From NCBI GenBank assembly GCA_019429405.1, contig JAHYIZ010000031.1, positions 1 through 33,146 on the forward strand: 33,146 nt of DNA, written 5' to 3'. Positions 16,414 to 24,823 of the stretch are shown here, one piece after another (position 1 is the first letter of the stretch; each line of letters opens with the position of its first letter). Both the position numbers and the translations under genes were made by a program. Below the pieces are notes generated by a model. The model was not told the DNA's origin. It was given only the letters and a program-made list of their open reading frames with translations, and did not search any database. This DNA is from Paracoccaceae bacterium. GTDB lineage: Bacteria > Pseudomonadota > Alphaproteobacteria > Rhodobacterales > Rhodobacteraceae.

Positions 16414-16442
16414 TTGGCAATCGCGCGGTTTGCGGGTAGCAT
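16414..16442 (+). promoter_or_regulatory. Candidate promoter of Sel1 copy 3
   Basis: TTGGCA (16414-16419; five of six match TTGACA) and TAGCAT (16437-16442) are separated by 17 nt, in the 75-bp gap after copy 2. The expected start near 16449 is about 20 nt before the ATG at 16470. Confidence 0.5.
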
Positions 16443-16469
16443 TTGGGGCAGGTTGAGGCGGGGTGTGAG

Positions 16470-17298
16470 ATGCGCGGGTCTTGGGTTTTGGCGATGGCGG
16501 TGGGGCTGGCACTGGCGGCAGGCGGGGTAGCGTGGGTGGCACGAAGCTCCTGGGCGGATTTCGCGGCGGGGTTCATGGCATTTCAGCGGGGAGATTACAC
16601 CGCCTCGCGGGCAAAATGGTTGCCGTTGGCCGAGCAAGGCGACGCCATGGCGCAATACAACCTTGGGGTCATGTATAACAGTGGCCAAGGCGTGCCGCAG
16701 GATCACGCCGAGGCCGCGCGCTGGTTTCGCCTCGCCGCAGACCAAGGCATGGCAGGTGCGCAATTCAACCTTGGGGTCATGTACGGTAGCGGACAAGGCG
16801 TGCCTCAAGACGATGCAACGTCCGCGCACTGGTATCTCCTCGCTGCAGATCAGGGCATCGCAGAGGCGCAATTCAACCTCGCACTCAATTATGCAAATGG
16901 CCAAGGCGCATCGCAGGACTTCGCCGAGGCCGCGCGATGGTACCGCCTCGCCGCCAACCAAGGCGGCGCACGCGCGCAAAACAACCTCGGAGTCATGTAC
17001 GAAATCGGTCAGGGCGTGGCACAGGATTACGCCGAAGCGGCGCAGCTTTACCGCCTGTCTGCCTCGCAAGGCCACGCCAGAGCGCAGAATAACCTTGCGC
17101 GCCTGTACCGCCAAGGCCGAGGCACCGCAAGATATCGCCACCGCCCACATGTGGGCCAACATCGCAGCCGCCAACGGCGCCGAAGCCGCCCCCGCGTACC
17201 GCGACTCTATCGCCGCCACCCTCTCCCCCGCCGACCTTTCCGAGGCGCAGCGGCGGGCGCGGGAATGCCTCGCCTCCAGCTACACCCTGTGCGACTGA
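16470..17298 (+). pseudogene. Sel1-repeat secreted protein, copy 3, with a C-terminal frameshift
   Basis: From ATG 16470 the frame encodes a signal anchor (MRGSWVLAMAVGLALAAGGVAWVA), FMAFQRGDYTASRAKW and four and a half Sel1 repeats, up to NNLARLYRQGRG at 17123. The conserved remainder (PQDIATAHMWANIAAANGAE ... RRARECLASSYTLCD, stop at 17298) continues in another frame. Restoring two bases at 17123-17124 (GCGCA collapsed to GCA) gives GRGAPQD, the correct repeat length, and a 276-residue protein with five repeats. Unrepaired, translation runs to 17462 through an unrelated arginine/proline-rich tail that overlaps the start of the helicase gene. The call could change from pseudogene to gene if the indel is an assembly error. 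Confidence 0.75.
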
Positions 17299-17350
17299 CG
17301 CCCCTGCCCACGCCCTTCCCCCGCCCCACGCCTTCGCCTAACCTGCCCGC

Positions 17351-19735
17351 ATGCAGCCGCTACCCGCCCCTATCGCCCACTGGCTTGCCACCCGCGGCTG
17401 GCAGCTTCACCCGCACCAGCGGGCGATGCTGGCGGCCGCCGATGCGCCTGCCACGCTGCTGATCGCCCCCACCGGCGGCGGCAAGACGCTGGCCGGGTTT
17501 CTACCCACGCTAGCCGAACTGGCCGACAGCCCCGCGCCGGGTCTGCACACGCTTTACATCTCGCCCCTGAAAGCGCTCGCGGTGGACATCCGGCGCAACC
17601 TGACACAGCCGGTGGCCGAAATCGGCCTTTCCATCCGCATCGAGGACCGCACCGGCGACACCTCGCAGCACATGCGCCGCAACCAGCGCGCGGCGCCGCC
17701 GCATATTCTGCTGACCACCCCCGAAAGCCTCGCGCTCTTGCTCAGCTACCCCGACGCGCCGCGCATTTTTGGCGGCCTGAAACGGGTGGTGATTGACGAA
17801 ATTCACGCGCTGGCCGAAAGCAAGCGCGGCGACCAGTTGAGCCTTGGCCTTGCAAGGCTGCAAAGCCTAGCGCCGGGGCTGCGGCGGGTGGGGCTTTCAG
17901 CCACGGTCGAAGACCCCGCCGCACTCGCCTGCTTTCTAGCCCCTGATGGCTGCGAGATCCTGACCGCCGCGCCGGGGCCGGACCCCGACATTGCCATGCT
18001 CGCCACCGCGCCGCCGCCTTGGGCCGGGGGCGGCGGGCGCTATGCAATTCCAGAAATTCTGGCGCAGATCGCGGCCCACCGCACCACCATCATCTTTCAC
18101 AACACCCGCGCCCAGGCCGAGCTGTTCTTTCACGATCTGTGGCTGGCGAACGCGGAGAACCTCGCCATAGGCATTCACCACGGCAGCCTTGCGCGCGAGG
18201 TGCGCGAGCGCACCGAGGCGGCAATGGCGGCGGGCACCCTGCGCGCGGTGGTGGCGACCGGCAGCCTTGACCTCGGGCTTGACTGGGGCGCGGTCGATCT
18301 GGTCATTCAGGTCGGCGCGCCGAAGAACGTCAAGCGGCTGGTGCAACGGATCGGGCGCGCCAACCACCGCGCGGGGGCGCCCTCAAAAGCGTTCCTCGTG
18401 CCCGCGAACCGCTTTGAGGTGATCGAATGCTGGGCCGCGCTTGCCGCCGTCCGCGCGCATGAACTGGATGGCGAGCCGCGCCCGCCCGGCGCGCTCGACG
18501 TGCTCTGCCAGCACCTTGCGCTGATCGCCTGCGCGGGTCCGTTTAGCGCCGATGCGACATTCGCCGAAGTGCGCCGCGCCGGGCCCTACGCAGCGCTGGC
18601 CCGCGCCGAATACGACGCCTGCCTCGATTTCTGCGCCACCGGCGGCTATGCCCTGCGCGCCTATGACCGCTGGCACAGGCTGATGCAGCGCGACGGAATG
18701 TGGACACTGCGCGACCCCCGCAGCGCGCGCAATTTGCGCATGAATATCGGCACCATCGTGGAAACCGAAACCATGAAGGTGCGCATGCAGCGCGGCGGCG
18801 CGCCCTTGGGCGAGATCGAAGAGGCCTTTGCCGCCACGCTTTCACCCGGCGACAGTTTTCTGATCGGCGGTCAGGTGGTGCGATATGAAGGCTTGAACGA
18901 ATTGACGGTCGAGGTCAGCCGATCTGCGGCGCGCAGGCCCAGAATCGCGGTGTTTTCGGGCTCCAAATTCGCCACCTCAACCCGCCTTACCGCGCGCATT
19001 CTTGCGCTGATCGGCACGCCCGACCCAAGGATACCCGCCCACACCAAAGACTGGCTCGCATTGCAGGCCGAAGTCTCGGCATTGCCGGGGGCCGAGGCAA
19101 TGCTGGTGGAAAGCTTTCCCCACGAAGGGCTGGAATACGCCTGTTTCTGGGGCTTCGGCGGGCGCAACGCGATGCAGACTCTGGGCATGGTTCTGACCCG
19201 GCGAATGGAGGCTGCGGGCCTTGGCCCGCTGGGCTTTGTCGCTTCGGATTATGCGGTGCTGGTCTGGGGGCTGGAGCCGCTCGGCGCGGCAGAGGGGCTG
19301 CTGCGCCCGGACGCGCTGCGCGAGGGGCTGGCGGAGTGGTTTGAACAGACCTCGGTGATGAAGCGCGCGTTTCGACCGGTGGCGACGGTGGCGGGGCTGA
19401 TCCAGCGCAACCTGCCCGGCAAGCGCAAGAGCGGACGGCAGACTGCATTCTCATCGGACATTCTCTATGACACGCTTGCCCGCCACGACCGCGACCACCT
19501 CTTGCTGCGCGTGACCCGCGCAGAAGCCTTGCGCGGCATGGTTGACGCCGCGAGGGTCGAGGCGATGCTGGCACAGTTCGGCGGGCGGACAGATCTGCGC
19601 CGGCTTGACCGGGTGCCCCCGCTGGCAGCGCCGCTGCTGCTCGAAGTGGGCAAGGTGGCGGTGCAGGGCGAGGGGCGCGAGCGGTTGATGGCATCCGAAG
19701 CGGCGCGTTTGATGGCAGCGGCGGGGTTGAAATGA
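17351..19735 (+). CDS. Ligase-associated DEXH-box helicase (Lhr-like)
   Basis: The 794-residue superfamily 2 helicase has motif I APTGGGKT (39-46), Ia ISPLKALAVDI, Ib TTPESLALLL, II DEIH (149-152), III SAT (183-185), IV FHNTRAQAE, V ATGSLDLGLDWG and VI QRIGRANHR. A long C-terminal Lhr-type region follows (RNLRMNIGTIVETETMKVRM, FPHEGLEYACFWGFGGRNAMQ). Size and features fit the ligase-associated DNA damage response helicase. It is followed 27 bp later by pdeM, its usual partner. The usual ATP-dependent ligase and exonuclease genes are absent here. A -10-like CCTAACCT just before the ATG suggests a very short leader. A role in DNA repair is inferred from the family. Confidence 0.92.
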   Translation: MQPLPAPIAHWLATRGWQLHPHQRAMLAAADAPATLLIAPTGGGKTLAGFLPTLAELADSPAPGLHTLYISPLKALAVDIRRNLTQPVAEIGLSIRIEDRTGDTSQHMRRNQRAAPPHILLTTPESLALLLSYPDAPRIFGGLKRVVIDEIHALAESKRGDQLSLGLARLQSLAPGLRRVGLSATVEDPAALACFLAPDGCEILTAAPGPDPDIAMLATAPPPWAGGGGRYAIPEILAQIAAHRTTIIFHNTRAQAELFFHDLWLANAENLAIGIHHGSLAREVRERTEAAMAAGTLRAVVATGSLDLGLDWGAVDLVIQVGAPKNVKRLVQRIGRANHRAGAPSKAFLVPANRFEVIECWAALAAVRAHELDGEPRPPGALDVLCQHLALIACAGPFSADATFAEVRRAGPYAALARAEYDACLDFCATGGYALRAYDRWHRLMQRDGMWTLRDPRSARNLRMNIGTIVETETMKVRMQRGGAPLGEIEEAFAATLSPGDSFLIGGQVVRYEGLNELTVEVSRSAARRPRIAVFSGSKFATSTRLTARILALIGTPDPRIPAHTKDWLALQAEVSALPGAEAMLVESFPHEGLEYACFWGFGGRNAMQTLGMVLTRRMEAAGLGPLGFVASDYAVLVWGLEPLGAAEGLLRPDALREGLAEWFEQTSVMKRAFRPVATVAGLIQRNLPGKRKSGRQTAFSSDILYDTLARHDRDHLLLRVTRAEALRGMVDAARVEAMLAQFGGRTDLRRLDRVPPLAAPLLLEVGKVAVQGEGRERLMASEAARLMAAAGLK

Positions 19736-19762
19736 CGCAGAGGCGCGGCACGCAGGGGCGGC

Positions 19763-20413
19763 ATGAACGGGCACGCATTTGATCTGGCGGGGGCCGCGCT
19801 GGTGGCACGGGCCTCGGGCGCGCTCTGGTGGGGCGCGCAGCGGCTGCTGGTGGTGTCTGACCTGCACTTTGGCAAGGCCGAACGTCTGGCGCGGCGCGGC
19901 GGCGCGCTGTTGCCGCCCTATGACACGCAGGCCACGCTGGCGCGGCTTGACGCTGAAATCGACGCGCTCGACCCGGCCGAGGTCATCTGCCTTGGCGACA
20001 GTTTCGATGATCTGGAGGCAGCCGATCTGCCAGTGGCCGAGGCGCTGTGGCTGGCGCGGCTGATGGCCGGGCGCGCATGGGTCTGGGTTGAGGGCAACCA
20101 CGACCCCGGACCACTGGCACTTGCGGGCGCACACATTGCGGCGCTGCAACGGGGGCCGCTGCGGTTTCGACATATCGCCAGTGCAGGCGCCACGGCGGGT
20201 GAGGTTTCAGGGCACTATCACCCCAAGGCGCGGCTGGGCGGTGCTTCGCGCCCCTGTTTCCTGATCGACCGGGCGAGGGCGATCTTGCCAGCCTTCGGCG
20301 CCTATACCGGGGGCCTGATGTGCACCGACCCCGCACTGACAGCGCTGATGGCGCCGGGCGCGCTGGCGGTGTTGACGGGCCAACGGGCGCTGGCAATTCC
20401 GATGCCCGGCTAA
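19763..20413 (+). CDS. pdeM: Ligase-associated DNA damage response endonuclease PdeM
   Basis: A 216-residue calcineurin-like metallophosphoesterase with the full metal-site series: SDLHFGK (32-38), GDSFDD (78-83), GNHD (111-114), GHYH (150-153), and GAYTGGL near the C-terminus. The family binds two divalent metals and cleaves phosphodiesters; this subfamily is named for its link to ATP-dependent ligase repair clusters. It begins 27 bp after the helicase on the same strand and almost certainly shares its transcript. Its end is 10 bp from the convergent end of the LytTR gene, leaving no room for a separate terminator. Confidence 0.9.
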   Translation: MNGHAFDLAGAALVARASGALWWGAQRLLVVSDLHFGKAERLARRGGALLPPYDTQATLARLDAEIDALDPAEVICLGDSFDDLEAADLPVAEALWLARLMAGRAWVWVEGNHDPGPLALAGAHIAALQRGPLRFRHIASAGATAGEVSGHYHPKARLGGASRPCFLIDRARAILPAFGAYTGGLMCTDPALTALMAPGALAVLTGQRALAIPMPG

Positions 20414-20423
20414 TCCTTGGCCT

Positions 20424-21206
20424 TCAGGTGCCGCCGGCATCGACGCCCCGCGCGGCAAGCAGTGCCTGCGCCGAGTCGCGATAGGTCTTTGACACGGGCA
20501 CCCGGCTGCCATCGCAGAGGAGAAGCTGGTGTCTGCCCGCCGCGGTTTCGACACCCTCGACTGCCGCCGCAGCCACCCAGTGCGAGCGATGCACCCGCGC
20601 GCCCGCAATACCCTCGGCCTCCGCAATCGCGTCGGCCAGACGCATTAGCAGCGAATGGGTCCCGGCCTCGGTCGTCACGTCAACATAGTGGTCTCGCACC
20701 GACAACCGCAAAAGCGGCGCCTGCACTTGCTCGGGCAAGCGCGCAAAAAGGCGCGGCCCCGCATCAGCCAAGGCAGGCACCGCCACCGGGGCGGCGTGCC
20801 GACGCAAGGCGTGACGCATTGCCGAGACGCTGATCGAGGCCGCAAACACGAAGAGCGCCATCACCCAGAAGCCGTACAATTCAGCGACCCTTGGCCCTGC
20901 AAACTGCTGCGTCATCCAAAACAGCGGCGGCGTCAACAAAAGCGCCATCGTCGCAGCAATCAGCGGCGCATGCACAAGAAACCTGGTGATGCCCAGCGTT
21001 CCCTGAAAAAACGCGCGCAGACCCGCTGCCAAGATTAGCGCGGCGGCAAAAGTGGTTGGCCAGAACACCAGCCGATCAGTCAGCGAGAACACATGGAACG
21101 TGCCGAAAGGCCCCGCCACCACGGCAAATGCCGACAGCACAGCCCAGACTATCAGGACCGCACGTGCCAGAAAATTGGCTTTCCACAGATGAAAAAAAGA
21201 GGCCAT
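20424..21206 (-). CDS. Membrane-anchored LytTR-family DNA-binding regulator
   Basis: The 260-residue protein has four predicted transmembrane helices in its first 130 residues (about 14-32, 48-66, 78-98 and 109-129) and a C-terminal LytTR DNA-binding domain (about 165-253: LLRLSVRDHYVDVTTEAGTH, ARVHRSHWVAAAAVEGVE, LLLCDGSRVPVSKTYRDS). There is no receiver or kinase domain, so it may sense a membrane or hydrophobic signal itself. GAGAGG precedes ATG 21206. It is divergent from a PaaI-like thioesterase across 121 bp, which could hold its operator. Proteins of this design are common in Rhodobacterales, but target genes are largely unknown. Confidence 0.85.
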   Translation of the reverse strand: MASFFHLWKANFLARAVLIVWAVLSAFAVVAGPFGTFHVFSLTDRLVFWPTTFAAALILAAGLRAFFQGTLGITRFLVHAPLIAATMALLLTPPLFWMTQQFAGPRVAELYGFWVMALFVFAASISVSAMRHALRRHAAPVAVPALADAGPRLFARLPEQVQAPLLRLSVRDHYVDVTTEAGTHSLLMRLADAIAEAEGIAGARVHRSHWVAAAAVEGVETAAGRHQLLLCDGSRVPVSKTYRDSAQALLAARGVDAGGT

Positions 21207-21238
21207 GAACCTCTCGCTCGAATGAACTTATCCAATTT

Positions 21239-21267
21239 CTGCTAGCCGTTTTGCGGGCGGCGCGCAA
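21239..21267 (-). promoter_or_regulatory. Candidate promoter of the LytTR gene
   Basis: On the minus strand TTGCGC (21267-21262) and TAGCAG (21244-21239) are 17 nt apart, about 33 nt before the start codon. The -10 match is modest. Confidence 0.35.
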
Positions 21268-21327
21268 TGGGTGTTGCCAGCGCGGCGCATGCGCGCGCAC
21301 ATTGCCGGGCAACCGTAGGAGACCGCC

Positions 21328-21753
21328 ATGACACACCCGGCACTGACCCGTATCAGCGCGAGCTTCGCGACTCAGACGATGATGCACACCCTTGGCGCCA
21401 GGATCACGGCGCTGGCAAACGGGGGCTGCGAAATAACCGCGCCGCTTTTGCCCGAGATGGGGCAGCAGCACGGCGCCGGGCACGCGGGCGTGACCTTTGC
21501 ACTGGGGGATACGGCGGCAGGCTACGCCGCGCTGACGCTGATGGAGCCGGGGCGCGAGGTGATGACCGCCGAAATGAAGATCAATCTGCTCGCCCCCGCT
21601 GCAGGGGCGCAGCTGATCGCGCGCGGGCGGGTGGTCAAGGCCGGGCGGCGGCTGGTGGTGGTCACCGCCGAGGTCGAGGCCGAGGCCGCGGATGGCACGC
21701 GCCGCCTGATCGCGGTGTTGCAAGGCACGATGGTGCCGGTCGATCCGGCGTAG
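21328..21753 (+). CDS. PaaI-family acyl-CoA thioesterase
   Basis: A 141-residue single hotdog-fold protein. The core LPEMGQQHGAGHAGVTFALGDTAAGYAAL (its GHAG...GD part is diagnostic) matches PaaI/YdiI-type thioesterases, in which an acidic residue on the central helix activates water to hydrolyse acyl- or aryl-CoA. EMKINLLAPAAG and the alternating strands VVKAGRRLVVVTAEVEAE complete the fold. ATG 21328 follows AGGAG (21317-21321) at 6 nt. It lies alone between the divergent LytTR gene and convergent folD, 9 bp away. The substrate cannot be inferred. Confidence 0.88.
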   Translation: MTHPALTRISASFATQTMMHTLGARITALANGGCEITAPLLPEMGQQHGAGHAGVTFALGDTAAGYAALTLMEPGREVMTAEMKINLLAPAAGAQLIARGRVVKAGRRLVVVTAEVEAEAADGTRRLIAVLQGTMVPVDPA

Positions 21754-21762
21754 CGGCGTGCC

Positions 21763-22653
21763 TCAGGCGGTCAGCCCCTCGGGCTCATCCAGCCCGTTGG
21801 CACGGCAGGCCGCCGTCACGGTGTTGGCCAGAAGGCAAGCGATGGTCATCGGCCCCACGCCGCCCGGAACCGGGGTGATGGCCCCTGCCACCGCAACCGC
21901 CGACGCAAAATCGACATCGCCAACCAGCCGGGTCTTGCCGTCATGCGCTATGCGGTTGATGCCCACGTCGATGACAGTCGCGCCGGGCTTTATGAACTCG
22001 CCGGTGATCATCCGTGGCCGCCCGACCGCCGCCACCAGAATGTCGGCGCCCCTGCACACTGCCGCAAGGTCGCGGGTGCGGCTGTGCGCGATGGTCACGG
22101 TGCAGCTTTCGCGCAAAAGCAGTTGCGCCATCGGCTTGCCAACAAGGTTCGAGCGCCCAACCACCACAGCGTTCATCCCCGAAAGGCTGCCCAACTGGTC
22201 GCGCAGCAGCATCAGGCAGCCAAGGGGCGTGCACGATACCATTGCCCGCCCGCCGGTCGCCAGCAGCCCGGCATTGAGCACATGCAGCCCGTCCACATCC
22301 TTGGCCGGGTCGATGCGCGCCACAATCTCGGCCTCGCTCAGCTGGCTCGGCACCGGGAATTGCACCAGAATGCCGTGCACGGTGGGGTCGGCGTTCAGCC
22401 GGTCTATCAGCGCGTAAAGCGTGGCGGCGGGCACGTCGGCGGGCAATTTGTGCTCAAAGCTCTGCATCCCGGTTTCGCGGGTGGCGATGCCCTTGTTGCG
22501 CACATAGACCTCGGATGCGGGGTCATTGCCCACCAGCACCACCGCCAGCCCCGGCGCGATGCCATATTCAGATTTGAGCCGCGCCACATGTGCCGCCACG
22601 CGCGCGCGCACCGTTGCCGCAAATGCCTTGCCGTCGATGATGGTGGCGCTCAT
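21763..22653 (-). CDS. folD: Bifunctional methylene-THF dehydrogenase / methenyl-THF cyclohydrolase FolD
   Basis: The 296-residue enzyme interconverts 5,10-methylene-, 5,10-methenyl- and 10-formyl-tetrahydrofolate with NADP. It has SEVYVRNKG with the catalytic lysine at about 54, GILVQFPVP, the DVDGLH motif, the Rossmann signature [12 protein letters not shown] and the C-terminal [11 protein letters not shown]. Its ATG overlaps the chorismate mutase stop codon (ATGA), so the two are translationally coupled. With Fhs upstream it completes the formate-to-methylene-THF route. Confidence 0.96.
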   Translation of the reverse strand: MSATIIDGKAFAATVRARVAAHVARLKSEYGIAPGLAVVLVGNDPASEVYVRNKGIATRETGMQSFEHKLPADVPAATLYALIDRLNADPTVHGILVQFPVPSQLSEAEIVARIDPAKDVDGLHVLNAGLLATGGRAMVSCTPLGCLMLLRDQLGSLSGMNAVVVGRSNLVGKPMAQLLLRESCTVTIAHSRTRDLAAVCRGADILVAAVGRPRMITGEFIKPGATVIDVGINRIAHDGKTRLVGDVDFASAVAVAGAITPVPGGVGPMTIACLLANTVTAACRANGLDEPEGLTA

Positions 22654-22955
22654 GCACCCTCTCCCTTTCCCAAGGTCAATTCCTCGCGGGCAATCGACCA
22701 GTCGATGATGTGTTGCCAGAGCGTTTCAACCAGCGCCGCATCGAGGCCCCGCGCCACCGCTTCGGTGCGCACCTGCGCCAACACTTGCGCGACCCGTTCG
22801 GGCACCAGCGCGGGTATGCCCTCGGCGGGCTTCAATTCGGCGGCGCGGTCGATCAGCCGCGCCCGATCCGCCAGCCCCGCCACCAGCCGGGCGTCGAGCG
22901 CATCAACCTCGGCACGCAGTTCGGCCATGCTGGCGATTCGGGCGAGCGGTTTCAT
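22650..22955 (-). CDS. Chorismate mutase (AroQ class)
   Basis: A 101-residue all-helical AroQ-type chorismate mutase that converts chorismate to prephenate for phenylalanine and tyrosine synthesis. Aligned by eye with the E. coli P-protein mutase domain, Arg14, Arg31, Lys42 and Arg54 fall at a constant +3 offset from Arg11, Arg28, Lys39 and Arg51. The position of Gln88 appears to be Glu91, which in fungal enzymes is linked to an acidic pH optimum. GAGGGAG lies about 9 nt before ATG 22955. It is sandwiched between fhs (67 bp upstream) and folD (4-bp overlap), so aromatic synthesis is tied to a one-carbon operon. Confidence 0.85.
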   Translation of the reverse strand: MKPLARIASMAELRAEVDALDARLVAGLADRARLIDRAAELKPAEGIPALVPERVAQVLAQVRTEAVARGLDAALVETLWQHIIDWSIAREELTLGKGEGA

Positions 22956-23022
22956 CGGCGGGCTCCCTCGGCGGCGGTTGCAGGGCTAATGCCCGGTTTT
23001 GCGCGGCGCCTCAACCCCGACG

Positions 23023-24714
23023 TCAGAACAGGCCCACCACCAGCCCTTCGTCGTTCAGCCCAATCGTCTCGGCCGACGGCACCTTGGGCAGGCCCGGCAT
23101 GGTCATGATCTCGCCGCAGATCACCACGATGAACCCGGCACCTGCCGACAGCCGCACCTCGCGGATTGGCAGAGTGTGGCCAGTGGGGGCGCCGCGCAGG
23201 TTCGGGTCGGTTGAAAAACTGTATTGCGTTTTCGCCATGCAGACCGGGAAATGGCCATAGCCCGCCGCCTCCCACGCGCGCAGCTGATCGCGAATGGACT
23301 TGTCGGCGATCACTTCGCCGGCGTGGTAGATGCGCCTGGCGATGGTGTCTATCTTGTCGAATAGGCCCATTTCGTCCGGGTAAAGAGGCGCAAAGGCGCT
23401 GGCGCCGCTTTCAGCCAGTGCAACCACCTTTTGCGCCAGTTCCTCGGCCCCCGCGCCACCATGCGCCCAGTGTTTGCACAGCACCGCCTCGGCGCCCTGC
23501 TTGGCAACGTAGTCTCTCACCGCCGCAATCTCGGCCTCGGTGTCGGAGGTGAAATGGTTGATCGCCACCACCACCGGCACGCCAAAGCCTTTGACGTTGG
23601 CAATGTGGCGGCCAAGGTTGGGGCAGCCCTTGGTGACAGCAGCGACGTTTTCGGCCCCCAGATCGGCCTTGGCGACGCCGCCGTTCATCTTCATCGCGCG
23701 CACCGTGGCCACGATCACCGCAGCTGCGGGTTTCAGCCCGGCCTTGCGACACTTGATGTCAAAGAACTTTTCGGCACCAAGGTCGGCGCCAAAGCCCGCC
23801 TCGGTCACCACATAATCGGCCAGCTTCAGCGCCGTCTGCGTGGCGATGACCGAATTGCAGCCATGCGCGATATTGGCAAACGGGCCGCCGTGCACGAAAG
23901 CCGGGGTGTTTTCAAGGCTTTGCACAAGGTTTGGCTGCATCGCGTCGCGCAACAGCACCGTCATTGCGCCATCGGCCTTTAGGTCGCGGGCATAAACCGG
24001 GCTTTTGTCGCGCCGATAGGCCACGACGATGCGGCCAATGCGGTCTTGCAGGTCTTCCAGATCATTCGCAAGGCAGAGAATCGCCATCACTTCCGAGGCC
24101 ACGGTGATGTCGAACCCGGTTTGGCGCGCAAAGCCGTTGGAAACGCCGCCCAGCCCCACCACCATGTCTCGCAGCGCGCGGTCGTTCATGTCCATCACGC
24201 GGCGCCAGACAATGCGGCGCTCGTCAATCTCTAGGCTGTTGCCCCAGTAGATGTGGTTGTCGATCATCGCGGCCAGCAGGTTGTGCGCGCTGGTGATGGC
24301 GTGAAAATCACCGGTGAAATGCAGGTTCATCTCTTCCATCGGCACGATCTGCGCATGGCCGCCGCCCGCTGCCCCGCCTTTCATGCCGAAGTTCGGGCCA
24401 AGGCTGGCCTCACGGATGCAGATTGCCGATTTCTTGCCGATCCGCGCCAGCGCATCGCCAAGCCCCACGGTGGTGGTGGTCTTGCCCTCACCCGCAGGTG
24501 TGGGGTTGATGGCGGTAACAAGGATCAACCGCCCATCCTTGCGCCCCGCAAGCCCCGCGACAAAGGCGCGGTCGACCTTGGCCTTGTCATGGCCGTACGG
24601 AATGAGCGATTCAGCCGGAATGCCCAGCTTGGCGCCGATCTGGGCAATCGGCAGTTTCGTCGCGGCGCGGGCAATTTCGATATCGGTTTTGGCGGTCAAG
24701 GTTTTGGCGGTCAC
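23023..24714 (-). CDS. fhs: Formate-tetrahydrofolate ligase
   Basis: The 563-residue enzyme makes 10-formyl-THF from formate, ATP and THF. The P-loop is [11 protein letters not shown] (72-82). Other family marks are [41 protein letters not shown] (core [10 protein letters not shown]), [20 protein letters not shown] and the C-terminal [19 protein letters not shown]. The start is GTG 24714, with GGAGGG about 9 nt upstream. The first ten residues contain a duplicated TAKT from a 12-bp direct repeat. A candidate promoter lies at 24750-24777. The downstream genes are chorismate mutase and folD, probably in one operon. Confidence 0.96.
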   Translation of the reverse strand: MTAKTLTAKTDIEIARAATKLPIAQIGAKLGIPAESLIPYGHDKAKVDRAFVAGLAGRKDGRLILVTAINPTPAGEGKTTTTVGLGDALARIGKKSAICIREASLGPNFGMKGGAAGGGHAQIVPMEEMNLHFTGDFHAITSAHNLLAAMIDNHIYWGNSLEIDERRIVWRRVMDMNDRALRDMVVGLGGVSNGFARQTGFDITVASEVMAILCLANDLEDLQDRIGRIVVAYRRDKSPVYARDLKADGAMTVLLRDAMQPNLVQSLENTPAFVHGGPFANIAHGCNSVIATQTALKLADYVVTEAGFGADLGAEKFFDIKCRKAGLKPAAAVIVATVRAMKMNGGVAKADLGAENVAAVTKGCPNLGRHIANVKGFGVPVVVAINHFTSDTEAEIAAVRDYVAKQGAEAVLCKHWAHGGAGAEELAQKVVALAESGASAFAPLYPDEMGLFDKIDTIARRIYHAGEVIADKSIRDQLRAWEAAGYGHFPVCMAKTQYSFSTDPNLRGAPTGHTLPIREVRLSAGAGFIVVICGEIMTMPGLPKVPSAETIGLNDEGLVVGLF

Positions 24715-24749
24715 GGGGCGGGCCCTCCAGAGGCATCGGGGTTTGGCGC

Positions 24750-24777
24750 AGACTAGCCAGATCGGCGCCGCGCGAAA
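24750..24777 (-). promoter_or_regulatory. Candidate promoter of the fhs operon
   Basis: On the minus strand TTTCGC (24777-24772) and TAGTCT (24755-24750) are separated by 16 nt, within the 109-bp gap between the methyltransferase gene and fhs. Matches are only partial. Confidence 0.3.
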
Positions 24778-24823
24778 GCGCGATTGCGACGTGCCAGCGC
24801 AAGGATACGCCGCGCTGCCCGGT

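Noticed and set aside
14320-17130. Periodic DNA repeats of about 108 bp resembling a CRISPR or satellite array
   Set aside because: The period equals 36 codons and matches Sel1 protein repeats; the units are diverged and coding.
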